Assembly (NCBI GenBank): GCA_963844055.1
Contig: CAWJMN010000001.1
Span: forward strand, 2,356,001-2,420,000
DNA from: CAWJMN01 sp963844055
GTDB taxonomy: Bacteria > Planctomycetota > Planctomycetia > Pirellulales > Pirellulaceae
Direction: 5' to 3'
Length of the DNA: 64,000 nt
Shown one piece after another: positions 25,745 to 32,972 of the stretch (within the stretch, counting starts at the first letter, position 1; each line of letters starts with the position of its first letter). The position numbers and the translations under genes are program-made. The notes under the pieces are model-generated. The model worked only from the letters and a program-made list of their open reading frames with translations. It was not told where the DNA came from and made no database searches.

Positions 25745-26653
25745 TTGCACGAGCACCTGTTGCTGGATGAGTATTTGGCTCAAAAGCTGGGGACGGATCG
25801 CGGGGATTTCTTTGCTCAGGTTGAGCTGCGTGTTGCCGACTTTGAGCAGGGGGAGGAAGAGGTCTACAATCAGGTCGCCGAACTACGGGCAATTGCCGAA
25901 GCGGAGATTGAGCGGCCACTTAAGGGGCCCGCAACTTCGCCTTGGCTCCGATTTTCGATGGCGGTTGCGTTGTTGATCTTGCTGGGGACGGGGCTTGGCA
26001 TGTACATGCTGTCGGGTCCGAAAGACTTTCCGATTGCCACTATTGAGCAGCTTTCTGGTGATGTGAAGGTCACGCGAAAGAGTCAGCCCGTCTCCGTACA
26101 ACTGGGCAAAGTGGTTTACACCGACGACGTTGTCGAAGCGCCCATCGGATCGTCGATTGCGCTGCGGTACAAGGATCGTACAGAAATGCACATCCTGGGC
26201 GACTCTGTTTTGAAGATCGGAATTGATCGGCAAACCGGGGGAAAACGAGTCTCTTTAACGCAGGGAGAGCTTACCGCCAGCGTTACTCCGCAGCACCCTG
26301 ATGCGATGGTCTTTATCACTCCCCATGCCAAGGCGACTGTGCTGGGAACCGAGTTGCGATTGAGCGTTGGTAAAAGCGCCACTCGCCTGGATGTGCAGGA
26401 AGGGAAAGTGGGGCTGATGCGGATTTCCGATGGTCAGTCGGTTGTCGTAGGTACGAATGGCTCCGGTGAAGCTGGTGTGGAAGGGATCTCGCTGCGTGAT
26501 TTGACTTGGCCCATTGATCGTCGGGATGCCGTCTTCATCTTTGAGCCAGGGGCGCAATTCCGCTGGCCCGCAATCCAGAAACGGGAAACCTGCGGCAGAC
26601 GGAATGGGAGCTTCCCCGTGGAGAAGCCACGATTGGTGACGGCGGAGTGCTGA
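25745..26653 (+). CDS. FecR-domain segment of the split anti-sigma-like protein
   Basis: Open frame of 302 codons. The transmembrane helix is WLRFSMAVALLILLGTGLGM; after it the FecR-like domain starts at TIEQLSGDVKVTRKSQ and includes GSSIALRYKDRTEMHILGDS, the repeated beta structure VSLTQGELTASVTP and TVLGTELRLSVGKSATRLDV. The last 30 or so codons (RETCGRRNGSFPVEKPRLV) are out-of-frame sequence beyond the second break. ATG 25745 is an internal methionine-like start and not the native one. Confidence 0.65.
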   Translation: MHEHLLLDEYLAQKLGTDRGDFFAQVELRVADFEQGEEEVYNQVAELRAIAEAEIERPLKGPATSPWLRFSMAVALLILLGTGLGMYMLSGPKDFPIATIEQLSGDVKVTRKSQPVSVQLGKVVYTDDVVEAPIGSSIALRYKDRTEMHILGDSVLKIGIDRQTGGKRVSLTQGELTASVTPQHPDAMVFITPHAKATVLGTELRLSVGKSATRLDVQEGKVGLMRISDGQSVVVGTNGSGEAGVEGISLRDLTWPIDRRDAVFIFEPGAQFRWPAIQKRETCGRRNGSFPVEKPRLVTAEC

Positions 26654-27222
26654 CCTTGGCCGGCGGGTCTTTTGTGTCGTCGGAGGCGGGGATCGATCTA
26701 TTGCCGTTCATACGTCAAAAGAATGAATTCACGCTCGATATTGCCCTGGTTCCGTTAGCAGAAGGAATGGTTGCGCAGGGTCAGATCATTGGATTTGCCA
26801 TGCAAAAAGACGTAGGGAACCTTGTGATCGTCCAGGAAGAAGAGTGGCTATTGGTCGGGATGCGGACGTCGGAAGGGGAAGCGACGATGCAGAAGATCAA
26901 TCTTGGCAAGCTTGTGCCTGGCAAGCTCAACCAGGTCACCATCACTTACCGTTCTGGCGAATTGACCGGCTATGTGGGACGAGATCGTCGCGCAGCCACC
27001 ATGGAAGTGCAAGGCGGCCTGAATGGTTGGGGCGAAGGGAAGGTGGTTGTCGGCTCAGATGAAAAGGGCGATCGTGCTTGGCACGGTTCCGTAGCAGGGA
27101 TTGCGATCTATTCGCGGGCCCTTGCTGCTGAAGAAGTCACCGACAATCAGCAACGCTTCCGAGCCAAATTCGATCCTGTATTGCCCGCTAAGTGGACCAG
27201 CGTCGAAGCCATTCCGCAGTAG
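26647..27222 (+). CDS. LamG/concanavalin-like domain segment of the split anti-sigma-like protein
   Basis: 191 codons. The sequence has the LamG pattern of paired beta strands: EFTLDIALVPLAEGMVAQGQ, NLGKLVPGKLNQVTITYRSG, then GYVGRDRRA, KVVVGSDEKGDRAWHGSVAG and the terminal IAIYSRALAAEEV, the classic end of a laminin-G-like fold. It should sit outside the membrane and may bind a glycan or another extracellular ligand. Planctomycete FecR-LamG fusions of this type occur beside ECF sigma factors. Confidence 0.65.
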   Translation: MLTLAGGSFVSSEAGIDLLPFIRQKNEFTLDIALVPLAEGMVAQGQIIGFAMQKDVGNLVIVQEEEWLLVGMRTSEGEATMQKINLGKLVPGKLNQVTITYRSGELTGYVGRDRRAATMEVQGGLNGWGEGKVVVGSDEKGDRAWHGSVAGIAIYSRALAAEEVTDNQQRFRAKFDPVLPAKWTSVEAIPQ

Positions 27223-27238
27223 CTGGTGGGCTGCTGTA

Positions 27239-27508
27239 TTACCTTTTGCCGCGCGACGCGATGTAGGCCTCGACCGCGTCTTTGGCTTCTTTCAATTCGC
27301 ATCCCGTTTTGTCGCGGAACTCTTTGACGGCAGCAATCAATTGCCCTTGATTGGCCAGTTCCCACGCCGCTGCTAGTGCGCTGTCCGTTGGGGCTGACGT
27401 AGTGGTCGTGCCCAGTTCGTCAAAGATCCGCAGCAGCCTGTCCAGCTTTTGCTCGATCCGTTCGAGCCGCTGAGATTCTTCCGAATTAAGGCCGCCGGAT
27501 CCAAACAT
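27239..27508 (-). CDS. Small protein with ribosomal L7/L12 C-terminal-like domain
   Basis: 89 residues. An N-terminal coiled-coil-like helix (SEESQRLERIEQKLDRLLRI) and a Thr/Ser linker precede LIAAVKEFRDKTGCELKEAKDAVEAY, which mirrors the bL12 C-terminal domain signature (VIREVTGLGLKEAKDLVE). It lacks the bL12 N-terminal dimer domain, so it is not the ribosomal stalk protein. Such small L12-CTD-like proteins are found in many bacteria without a known role. It starts 39 bp after purD on the same strand, so it is probably co-transcribed. Confidence 0.7.
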   Translation of the reverse strand: MFGSGGLNSEESQRLERIEQKLDRLLRIFDELGTTTTSAPTDSALAAAWELANQGQLIAAVKEFRDKTGCELKEAKDAVEAYIASRGKR

Positions 27509-27547
27509 GGCTTCATCCTCTGGGAGAAGGTCACCAACATTGCATCA

Positions 27548-28873
27548 TTACGATGATGGGCTGCGACGAGATTCTTCGATCGAATGTGCCAGTGCCTTGT
27601 CGGAGATGTCCTTGCGGCACCATGCGCCAGGCCAGCGAATGCACTTGACGGCTGTGTAAGCTTGTAGCTTGGCCGCCGAGATGCTGTTGCCAATTGCAGT
27701 TACTGCGAGAACACGGCCACCGGCCGTAACGACCTGACCATCCTGCATGCGGGTGCCAGAATGGAACACCTTAACATCAGGAATGGCAGCAGCTTCTTCG
27801 AGTCCGCGAATAACGCGGTTCTTTTCATAGTCACCGGGATAGCCTTCACTGGCCATCACCACGCTAACCGTCGCGCGCGTGTCCCAGTCGAGTGGGCCTA
27901 GCTCGTCGAGCTTGCCATCCACGGTTGCTTCAAGCACGGTGAGGAGGTCACTTTTCAGCCGCATCAAAATCGGCTGGCATTCAGGATCGCCAAAACGAAC
28001 GTTGTATTCCAAGACCTTGGGGCCCGAGTTGGTGACCATCAACCCCGCGTAAAGCACACCCTTGAAAGGATGTCGTGAGCGCTTCATGTGATGAACGGTA
28101 GGAACCAAGATGAATTCCTGAATCCAACGCATCATTTTGTCGTCAACCAAGGGCGTGGGAGAATACGCGCCCATGCCGCCGGTGTTCGGACCTTTGTCGC
28201 CGTCGTAAGCAGGTTTGTGATCTTGTGCCGGTGGAAGCGGTAGGATCGTGCGGCCATCGGTAATGGCCAGGACGCTTGCCTCTTGCCCTTCCAGGCGCTC
28301 TTCGATAACTAGCAGTTTGCCTGCAACACCGAATTCCTTTTGGCGAGCAATGCGGTCGATCGCGGAGAGTGCTTCGCTTCGCGTGCCACAGACAATCACG
28401 CCCTTGCCCGAGGCGAGGCCATCCGCCTTCACTACAACAGGTACCGATTCGTTTTCACTGGGATAGCGATCCATGATGTAACGCGAGGCGGTATCGCCGT
28501 CACGAAACGTGCGGTAGTCTGCCGTCGGGATGTGCGCTGCTTTGAGAAGGTCCTTGCAAAAAACTTTGCTCCCTTCCAGTTGCGCTGCGGACTTGGAGGG
28601 CCCAAAGATCTTTAGCTTGGCTTCTTGGAAGGCGTCAACGATTCCCAGGACCAACGGAGCCTCGGGCCCAACAACCGTGAGGCCGATTTGATTCTCTTGG
28701 GCGAACTTAAGCAGACCTGCGATGTCGTCCGACTGAATGGGAACGTTTTCGGCATCGACGGCCGTCCCTGCATTGCCTGGCGCGACGAAGACGCGGCTAG
28801 CGCGTGGGCTGGACTTCAGTTTCCAGGCAAGGGCATGTTCCCGACCACCGTTGCCAACAACCAAGACTTTCAT
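27548..28873 (-). CDS. purD: Phosphoribosylamine-glycine ligase
   Basis: Second step of de novo purine synthesis: joins glycine to 5-phosphoribosylamine using ATP, in the cytoplasm. 441 residues from ATG 28873; the longer in-frame start at 28918 would put 15 extra residues ahead of the conserved MKVLVVGNGGREHALAW. Family landmarks are VVVKADGLASGKGVIVC, PNTGGMGAYSP, and VLEYNVRFGDPECQ with the ATP-grasp metal ligands. The C-terminus ends in a basic tail. The L12-like gene follows 39 bp downstream; no other purine gene is adjacent. Confidence 0.95.
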   Translation of the reverse strand: MKVLVVGNGGREHALAWKLKSSPRASRVFVAPGNAGTAVDAENVPIQSDDIAGLLKFAQENQIGLTVVGPEAPLVLGIVDAFQEAKLKIFGPSKSAAQLEGSKVFCKDLLKAAHIPTADYRTFRDGDTASRYIMDRYPSENESVPVVVKADGLASGKGVIVCGTRSEALSAIDRIARQKEFGVAGKLLVIEERLEGQEASVLAITDGRTILPLPPAQDHKPAYDGDKGPNTGGMGAYSPTPLVDDKMMRWIQEFILVPTVHHMKRSRHPFKGVLYAGLMVTNSGPKVLEYNVRFGDPECQPILMRLKSDLLTVLEATVDGKLDELGPLDWDTRATVSVVMASEGYPGDYEKNRVIRGLEEAAAIPDVKVFHSGTRMQDGQVVTAGGRVLAVTAIGNSISAAKLQAYTAVKCIRWPGAWCRKDISDKALAHSIEESRRSPSS

Positions 28874-29509
28874 AGCGATCGATCCAAGCAAGAATCCCGC
28901 GAGGGACAGTTGTGTCAAGTAAAATGAGTATCTTCTTTGGCAGCATTACGTTGCAAAGAGCATGTCGGATGATACGGCATGCCAGCCTTGGGCGGTAGCA
29001 GCGGTTTGACGGTGAGTTTCAGGCAAACTTTTACGCCGCAAATGCAAAATCAAAACGGCGGGGCTTGGAACTCTGGCTGTAAACGGATATCCTGCAACAC
29101 TTTGAGGGAATCGCGGACGCGTTTAAAGCAAGTTGAATGGCGTTATATTCAAAAGCCGACACTTTTGGGTGGTATTGGCGTGGCTTCTCTTTGCTTATGA
29201 GGCGGCTAGGTTTTCAGCAGATGTCCAAGGTTGTTTGGCGACGTTTGTTACGACGCAGTAAGGTTTTACGGTAAGGGTCCTTGACAAACAGCAGCCAATT
29301 TTGACAATAGCGATAAAACATCGTGAAAAATATCACAAGCCTGGTTCAGGATCAGCCGGCTTTTGTCGATGATATTTCGCATTTCAGCTTGGGCTTGGTT
29401 GGTCGTGCGGACGTTGGAAATTGGTTTTTGAGGCTTCGGGGCAAGGATTGCCTGCGAGGCAATTGCCGTGTTTCTTGTACGGCGTCATTGAGCGGGGAGA
29501 GTTGAGCTT
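28874..29509. other. Long divergent intergenic region between purD and the respiratory cluster
   Basis: 636 bp. Open frames at 28979 and 29323 lack ribosome-binding sites and known similarity and are not called. Two TTGACA boxes (29281 and 29301) are the best promoter signals for the respiratory cluster. A perfect 7-bp hairpin (ATTGCCT-GCG-AGGCAAT, 29447-29463) sits 47 nt before the Rieske start and has no T-run, so it is a possible leader structure and not a terminator. The first 100 bp would hold the purD promoter. Confidence 0.5.
29281..29309 (+). promoter_or_regulatory. Weak candidate promoter for the respiratory cluster
   Basis: TTGACA at 29281-29286 with ACAATA 17 bp further on (29304-29309); a second TTGACA begins at 29301. 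The minus-10 match is poor, so the call rests mainly on the minus-35 box and the position 200 bp before the first cluster gene. Confidence 0.25.
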
Positions 29510-30568
29510 ATGGCCAAGAAGATGTCCATTGAGGAAATTTTGGCTGCCGCCCGTGCAGGCAAAGGGGGCGATGCGACTCCAGCTGCACCTGCTCCTGCCG
29601 AAACATCGGCAGATGCTCCCGCCTCTGAGGCAGCTCCTGCCAAGGCAAAGCCGGCCGCAGCGAAGCCCGCTGTCGCTGCAGGCGGTAAGGGAATGTCGGT
29701 TGCTGACATCATGGCTGCCGCTCGCGCCGCCAAAGGTGGCGCTGCTGCGGCTCCTGCACCAGCCGCTGCTAAGCCAGCCGCAGAGAAGCCTGCTGCTGCT
29801 GCGAAGCCCGCTCCAAAGGCAGCTGCCGAAAAGGTCGCAGCTGCTGTTGAGAGTGGCCCCAAAGACACCGCTAGTATTTTGAATGCCGCCCGTAAGGGAG
29901 CCAAGCCTGGTCCGATTTCCAAGGCGGAAGCGGCTGCTCGTGAAACAGGGACGGCTGACTCTGGCAAGAAAAAGCTAGAAGTTCCACCGATGCCTGCCAA
30001 GCCTGCTTATGCTCAGGCGGCCGCAAAGCCCGACTCGGAAGATCGACGTGGCTTTTTGGCTCTCACGGTGGCCCTGATCGCAAGCCTTGGTGCTTCGAAC
30101 TTGGCGATCGGCTTTACATCCTTGGTGGTGACGAACTTGATGTGGGCATTGGGCCTCGCTCGGTTCATGTTCCCCAATGTTCTGATTGAGCCACCCACGA
30201 AGTTCAAGGTTGGCTTTCCCGATTCGTTTGCATTTGGGCAGGTCGATTCGCGGTTTATTCCGCAGTTCGGCGTGTGGATTGTTCGCTACGAATACGAAGG
30301 TGCCTCTGGTATTTATGCTCTGAAGTCGGTTTGCACGCACTTGGGATGCACGCCCAACTGGCTCGAAGCAGAGCAAAAGTTTAAGTGCCCTTGCCACGGT
30401 AGTGGTTTCTATAAGGACGGTGTCAATTTCGAAGGTCCAGCTCCTCGTCCGCTTGAGCGTTATGCGATCAGCGTGGCAGATGACGGTCAGTTGCTGGTTG
30501 ATAAGAGCCGTACGTTCAATCAAGAGCTGGGTCAGTGGAAAGATCCCTCTTCGTTTGTCTCGGTCTAA
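29510..30568 (+). CDS. Rieske 2Fe-2S protein with long Ala/Pro-rich N-terminal domain
   Basis: Electron-transfer subunit of a quinol:cytochrome c oxidoreductase. 352 residues. The C-terminal Rieske fold has CTHLGC (275-280) and CPCHGSGF (293-300), both with the histidine ligands. One hydrophobic stretch (FLALTVALIASLGASNLAIG) anchors it. The first 170 residues are Ala/Pro/Lys-rich and contain three copies of a short helix: MSIEEILAAARAGKGG, MSVADIMAAARAAKGG and DTASILNAARKGAK. Normal Rieske proteins have no such domain. GGGGAGAG precedes the ATG. It heads the block of cytochrome b and octahaem c genes, which should form one complex. Confidence 0.92.
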   Translation: MAKKMSIEEILAAARAGKGGDATPAAPAPAETSADAPASEAAPAKAKPAAAKPAVAAGGKGMSVADIMAAARAAKGGAAAAPAPAAAKPAAEKPAAAAKPAPKAAAEKVAAAVESGPKDTASILNAARKGAKPGPISKAEAAARETGTADSGKKKLEVPPMPAKPAYAQAAAKPDSEDRRGFLALTVALIASLGASNLAIGFTSLVVTNLMWALGLARFMFPNVLIEPPTKFKVGFPDSFAFGQVDSRFIPQFGVWIVRYEYEGASGIYALKSVCTHLGCTPNWLEAEQKFKCPCHGSGFYKDGVNFEGPAPRPLERYAISVADDGQLLVDKSRTFNQELGQWKDPSSFVSV

Positions 30569-30622
30569 TTGCAGCGTCCCTAGAGTTCAGTTTCTTTGGT
30601 TTGATCTACCCGGTGATCTGAT

Positions 30623-31399
30623 ATGGCTTCGCTAACGGACATCATCACGGAATCGCAAATCTGGAAGAGCATCTTCCGCCATCCGATGCCTTCGGATCGG
30701 CGTAACCGGATTGTGGTGATGCTGACGAATTTCTTCCTGCACTTGCACCCAGTCTCCATCAAGAAGCAGGGGATCGCCCTGAGCTTTACGTGGTGCATGG
30801 GTGGCGTGACCTTCTTCCTGTTTTTGGTAGAGACCGTCACGGGCGTGCTGTTGATGTTTTACTACCGTCCAGTGACGGAGTGGGCATTTGCCGACATCAC
30901 GGCCCTACGCGACGTGGCATCGATGGGTATCCTGCGTGAAATTCACCGCTGGGGTGCTCACGCGATGGTGATCACGGTCTGGCTGCACATGTATCGCGTG
31001 TTCCTCACGGGCAGTTACAAGCCGCCGCGTGAGTTTAACTGGGTGATTGGTGTGGTGCTCCTACTGCTTACACTGCTGTTATCGTTTACCGGCTATTTGC
31101 TCCCGTGGGATCAATTAGCAATCTGGGCGATCACGGTAGGTTCGAACATGGCCCGCGCTCATCCGTTCCTGGGTTATGAAGGTCCTGGTAATCAGCTGCT
31201 AAGTATCGACGGAATTGACATGATCACCAACGCGTCGGATGCACGCTTCGGCTTGCTTGCGGCACGGTTTGTCGGTGAAGAAACGCTAAACCGTTTTTAT
31301 GTTTTGCACTGCGTCGCTATTCCGCTGGCAGTGTCGCTACTTTTGGCGATCCACTTCTGGCGCGTTCGCAAGGACGGCGGCATCAGCGGTCCGTTGTAG
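30623..31399 (+). CDS. Cytochrome b, N-terminal (haem-binding) subunit
   Basis: 258 residues, the four-helix haem b domain like cytochrome b6. Helix motifs include TWCMGGVTFFLFLVETVTGV, the haem-ligand histidines in WGAHAMVITVWLHMYRVFLT and YVLHCVAIPLAVSLLLAIHF, and LSFTGYLLPWDQLAIWA, the quinol-oxidation helix region. It ends in KDGGISGPL as the split-b proteins do. It follows the Rieske gene by 54 bp, and the C-terminal subunit comes next. Confidence 0.93.
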   Translation: MASLTDIITESQIWKSIFRHPMPSDRRNRIVVMLTNFFLHLHPVSIKKQGIALSFTWCMGGVTFFLFLVETVTGVLLMFYYRPVTEWAFADITALRDVASMGILREIHRWGAHAMVITVWLHMYRVFLTGSYKPPREFNWVIGVVLLLLTLLLSFTGYLLPWDQLAIWAITVGSNMARAHPFLGYEGPGNQLLSIDGIDMITNASDARFGLLAARFVGEETLNRFYVLHCVAIPLAVSLLLAIHFWRVRKDGGISGPL

Positions 31400-31506
31400 T
31401 AAGCGGCGGTTGAGGTTGGGTGAGGTGTTGCTGGTAAATTACGAATCTTTGCCAGCAGCGGGTTTTCTGGGTCTGTGCCTTTGATTCCGGATTGGCTTTA
31501 ACGACT

Positions 31507-32889
31507 ATGCACGGTCACGTCCCTTATGAGCAATTCCTCCAAGACATTTCTATGTTCTTGGGGAGTTATTACCTGTTCATGGCGCTCATGAATGGCCTAG
31601 TGGCGCTTTACACTTGGCAGAGCGGCAAAGACTGCGAGTTGTTTCGGCTTCCGTTTTTCAACGTACCTGTAACCGGCTCGATTGGCTGGTTGCTCGTAGC
31701 GATGGTTTTTGTTTTCATGTCGCCGATTGCTTACAGCGGTCACCCCGTCTGGATTCAGTCGATTTCGATTCCGGTTAGTGTTCGAGAAGGCCTGACCTCG
31801 ATCATGAATCCAACGGTTTACACGTTGGCTTCGCTTGGGCTTTTCGGCGGGCTTTATCTTGGCCGGGCGTTCTTCTCGAAGCCGCTGGTGGCCTACATCG
31901 GTCTGAATCTGTCGATGCTCCTGATGGGCATGTCGATGACCGACCAAAACTTTGCCGCGATTGTGGCCAAGCCTGACAATGTTCCGATCGTTGGCTTGGT
32001 GTTTTTGCTGGCCTTCTTCACTTGGATCGCCACGCACCGGGCAGTGGTCAACGATGAACGTCTTAAGCAAGGGCTTGAGCCGCTAGAAAAGCTAGACTCG
32101 GATAAGGTTCTGGTGTGGCCAGACTTGGTCTATTCAGAACTGATCTGCATGGTTGGCTTGACGGCCTTCTTGCTGATCTGGGCGCTATTGCTGAAGGCTC
32201 CGCTGGAAGAATTTGCCAGCCCTGTAAAGACTCCGAATCCTTCGAAGGCCCCTTGGTACTTCTTGGGTTTGCAAGAGATGCTGGTCTATTACGATCCCTG
32301 GATGGCAGGCGTGGTGCTGCCAGTGACGGTGATTGCGGGGCTGATGGCCATTCCTTACTTGGACTTCAACAAGAAGGGGAACGGTTACTACACGATCGAA
32401 GAGCGTCAGTTTGCTTATTTGACGTTCCAATTCGGGTTCTTGGTGTTGTGGATCACGCTCATCGTGATGGGTACGTTTTTACGCGGCCCTAACTGGAACT
32501 TCTTCGGCCCGTTCGAGAAGTGGGACGCGCACAAGGTTGAGGTTCAAAACAACCGCGACTTGGCAGACTTCTTCTGGATTGACATGCTGGGCTCAAGCCG
32601 TCCACGTGCTCCCGAAGGCTCTTCGGAAATGGTGAAACTGGGTTATTCGCTGCTACGTGAATCTCCTGGTATCGCTCTGCTCCTGGGGTACTTTGCGGTT
32701 CTGCCTCCACTGCTTGTTGTGGCGATTCCGTTTGTGCAAGGTTTGTTTAAACGTATGGGTTTCATACGGTACATGGTGTTGGCGAACTTGTTCCTCACCA
32801 TGATGCTGTTGCCGATCAAGATGTTCTTCCGCTGGACGATCACCTTGAAGTACTTCATCTCGTTGCCTGAATATTTGCTTAACTTTTAG
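31507..32889 (+). CDS. Cytochrome b, C-terminal (subunit IV-like) protein, extended
   Basis: 460 residues, much longer than the 160-residue subunit IV of b6f. The quinol-site motif appears as PSKAPWYFLGLQEMLVYYD, a PEWY-like variant, in the middle of the protein. Additional membrane helices precede it (SYYLFMALMNGLVALYTW, GSIGWLLVAMVFVFM, LVAYIGLNLSMLLMGMSM) and follow it (QFGFLVLWITLIVMGTFL, GIALLLGYFAVLPPLLVVA). ATG 31507 is taken; a TTG at 31492 in frame is possible, as neither has a good ribosome-binding site. The extra N-terminal helices are a planctomycete-type fusion. Confidence 0.85.
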   Translation: MHGHVPYEQFLQDISMFLGSYYLFMALMNGLVALYTWQSGKDCELFRLPFFNVPVTGSIGWLLVAMVFVFMSPIAYSGHPVWIQSISIPVSVREGLTSIMNPTVYTLASLGLFGGLYLGRAFFSKPLVAYIGLNLSMLLMGMSMTDQNFAAIVAKPDNVPIVGLVFLLAFFTWIATHRAVVNDERLKQGLEPLEKLDSDKVLVWPDLVYSELICMVGLTAFLLIWALLLKAPLEEFASPVKTPNPSKAPWYFLGLQEMLVYYDPWMAGVVLPVTVIAGLMAIPYLDFNKKGNGYYTIEERQFAYLTFQFGFLVLWITLIVMGTFLRGPNWNFFGPFEKWDAHKVEVQNNRDLADFFWIDMLGSSRPRAPEGSSEMVKLGYSLLRESPGIALLLGYFAVLPPLLVVAIPFVQGLFKRMGFIRYMVLANLFLTMMLLPIKMFFRWTITLKYFISLPEYLLNF

Positions 32890-32972
32890 ATTTCTTCCCA
32901 CGGATTGCCCCAGACGTTGTCTTCACGCGGAGTGAGCGACGTTCCTAACCGACTGTCGGGAGAGAGAAAAAC

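Larger units (their letters stand above)
25626..27222 (+). pseudogene. FecR-domain anti-sigma/LamG-domain membrane protein in three reading frames
   Basis: One coding locus broken twice. Segment 1 (from ATG 25626) encodes MITSNEDLIHRYLEDRSSLSEEE and DQLISHLRA, an N-terminal cytosolic helical part. From about 25734 the sense frame shifts by minus one into NPREAVRLHEHLLLDEYLA. At about 26568, just after FRWP, it shifts by minus one again to NPETGNLRQTEWELPRGEA and runs to 27222. Both breaks need one extra base at a GC-AATCC context (GCGAATCC or GCCAATCC). Joined, the protein has an acidic helix, one membrane helix (about residue 110), a periplasmic FecR domain and a C-terminal concanavalin-like domain. 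It lies 6 bp downstream of the ECF sigma gene and would regulate it. Confidence 0.75.

Noticed and set aside
28979..29505. Small open frames at 28979..29200 and 29323..29505
   Set aside because: No ribosome-binding site, no family resemblance, and composition like intergenic DNA.
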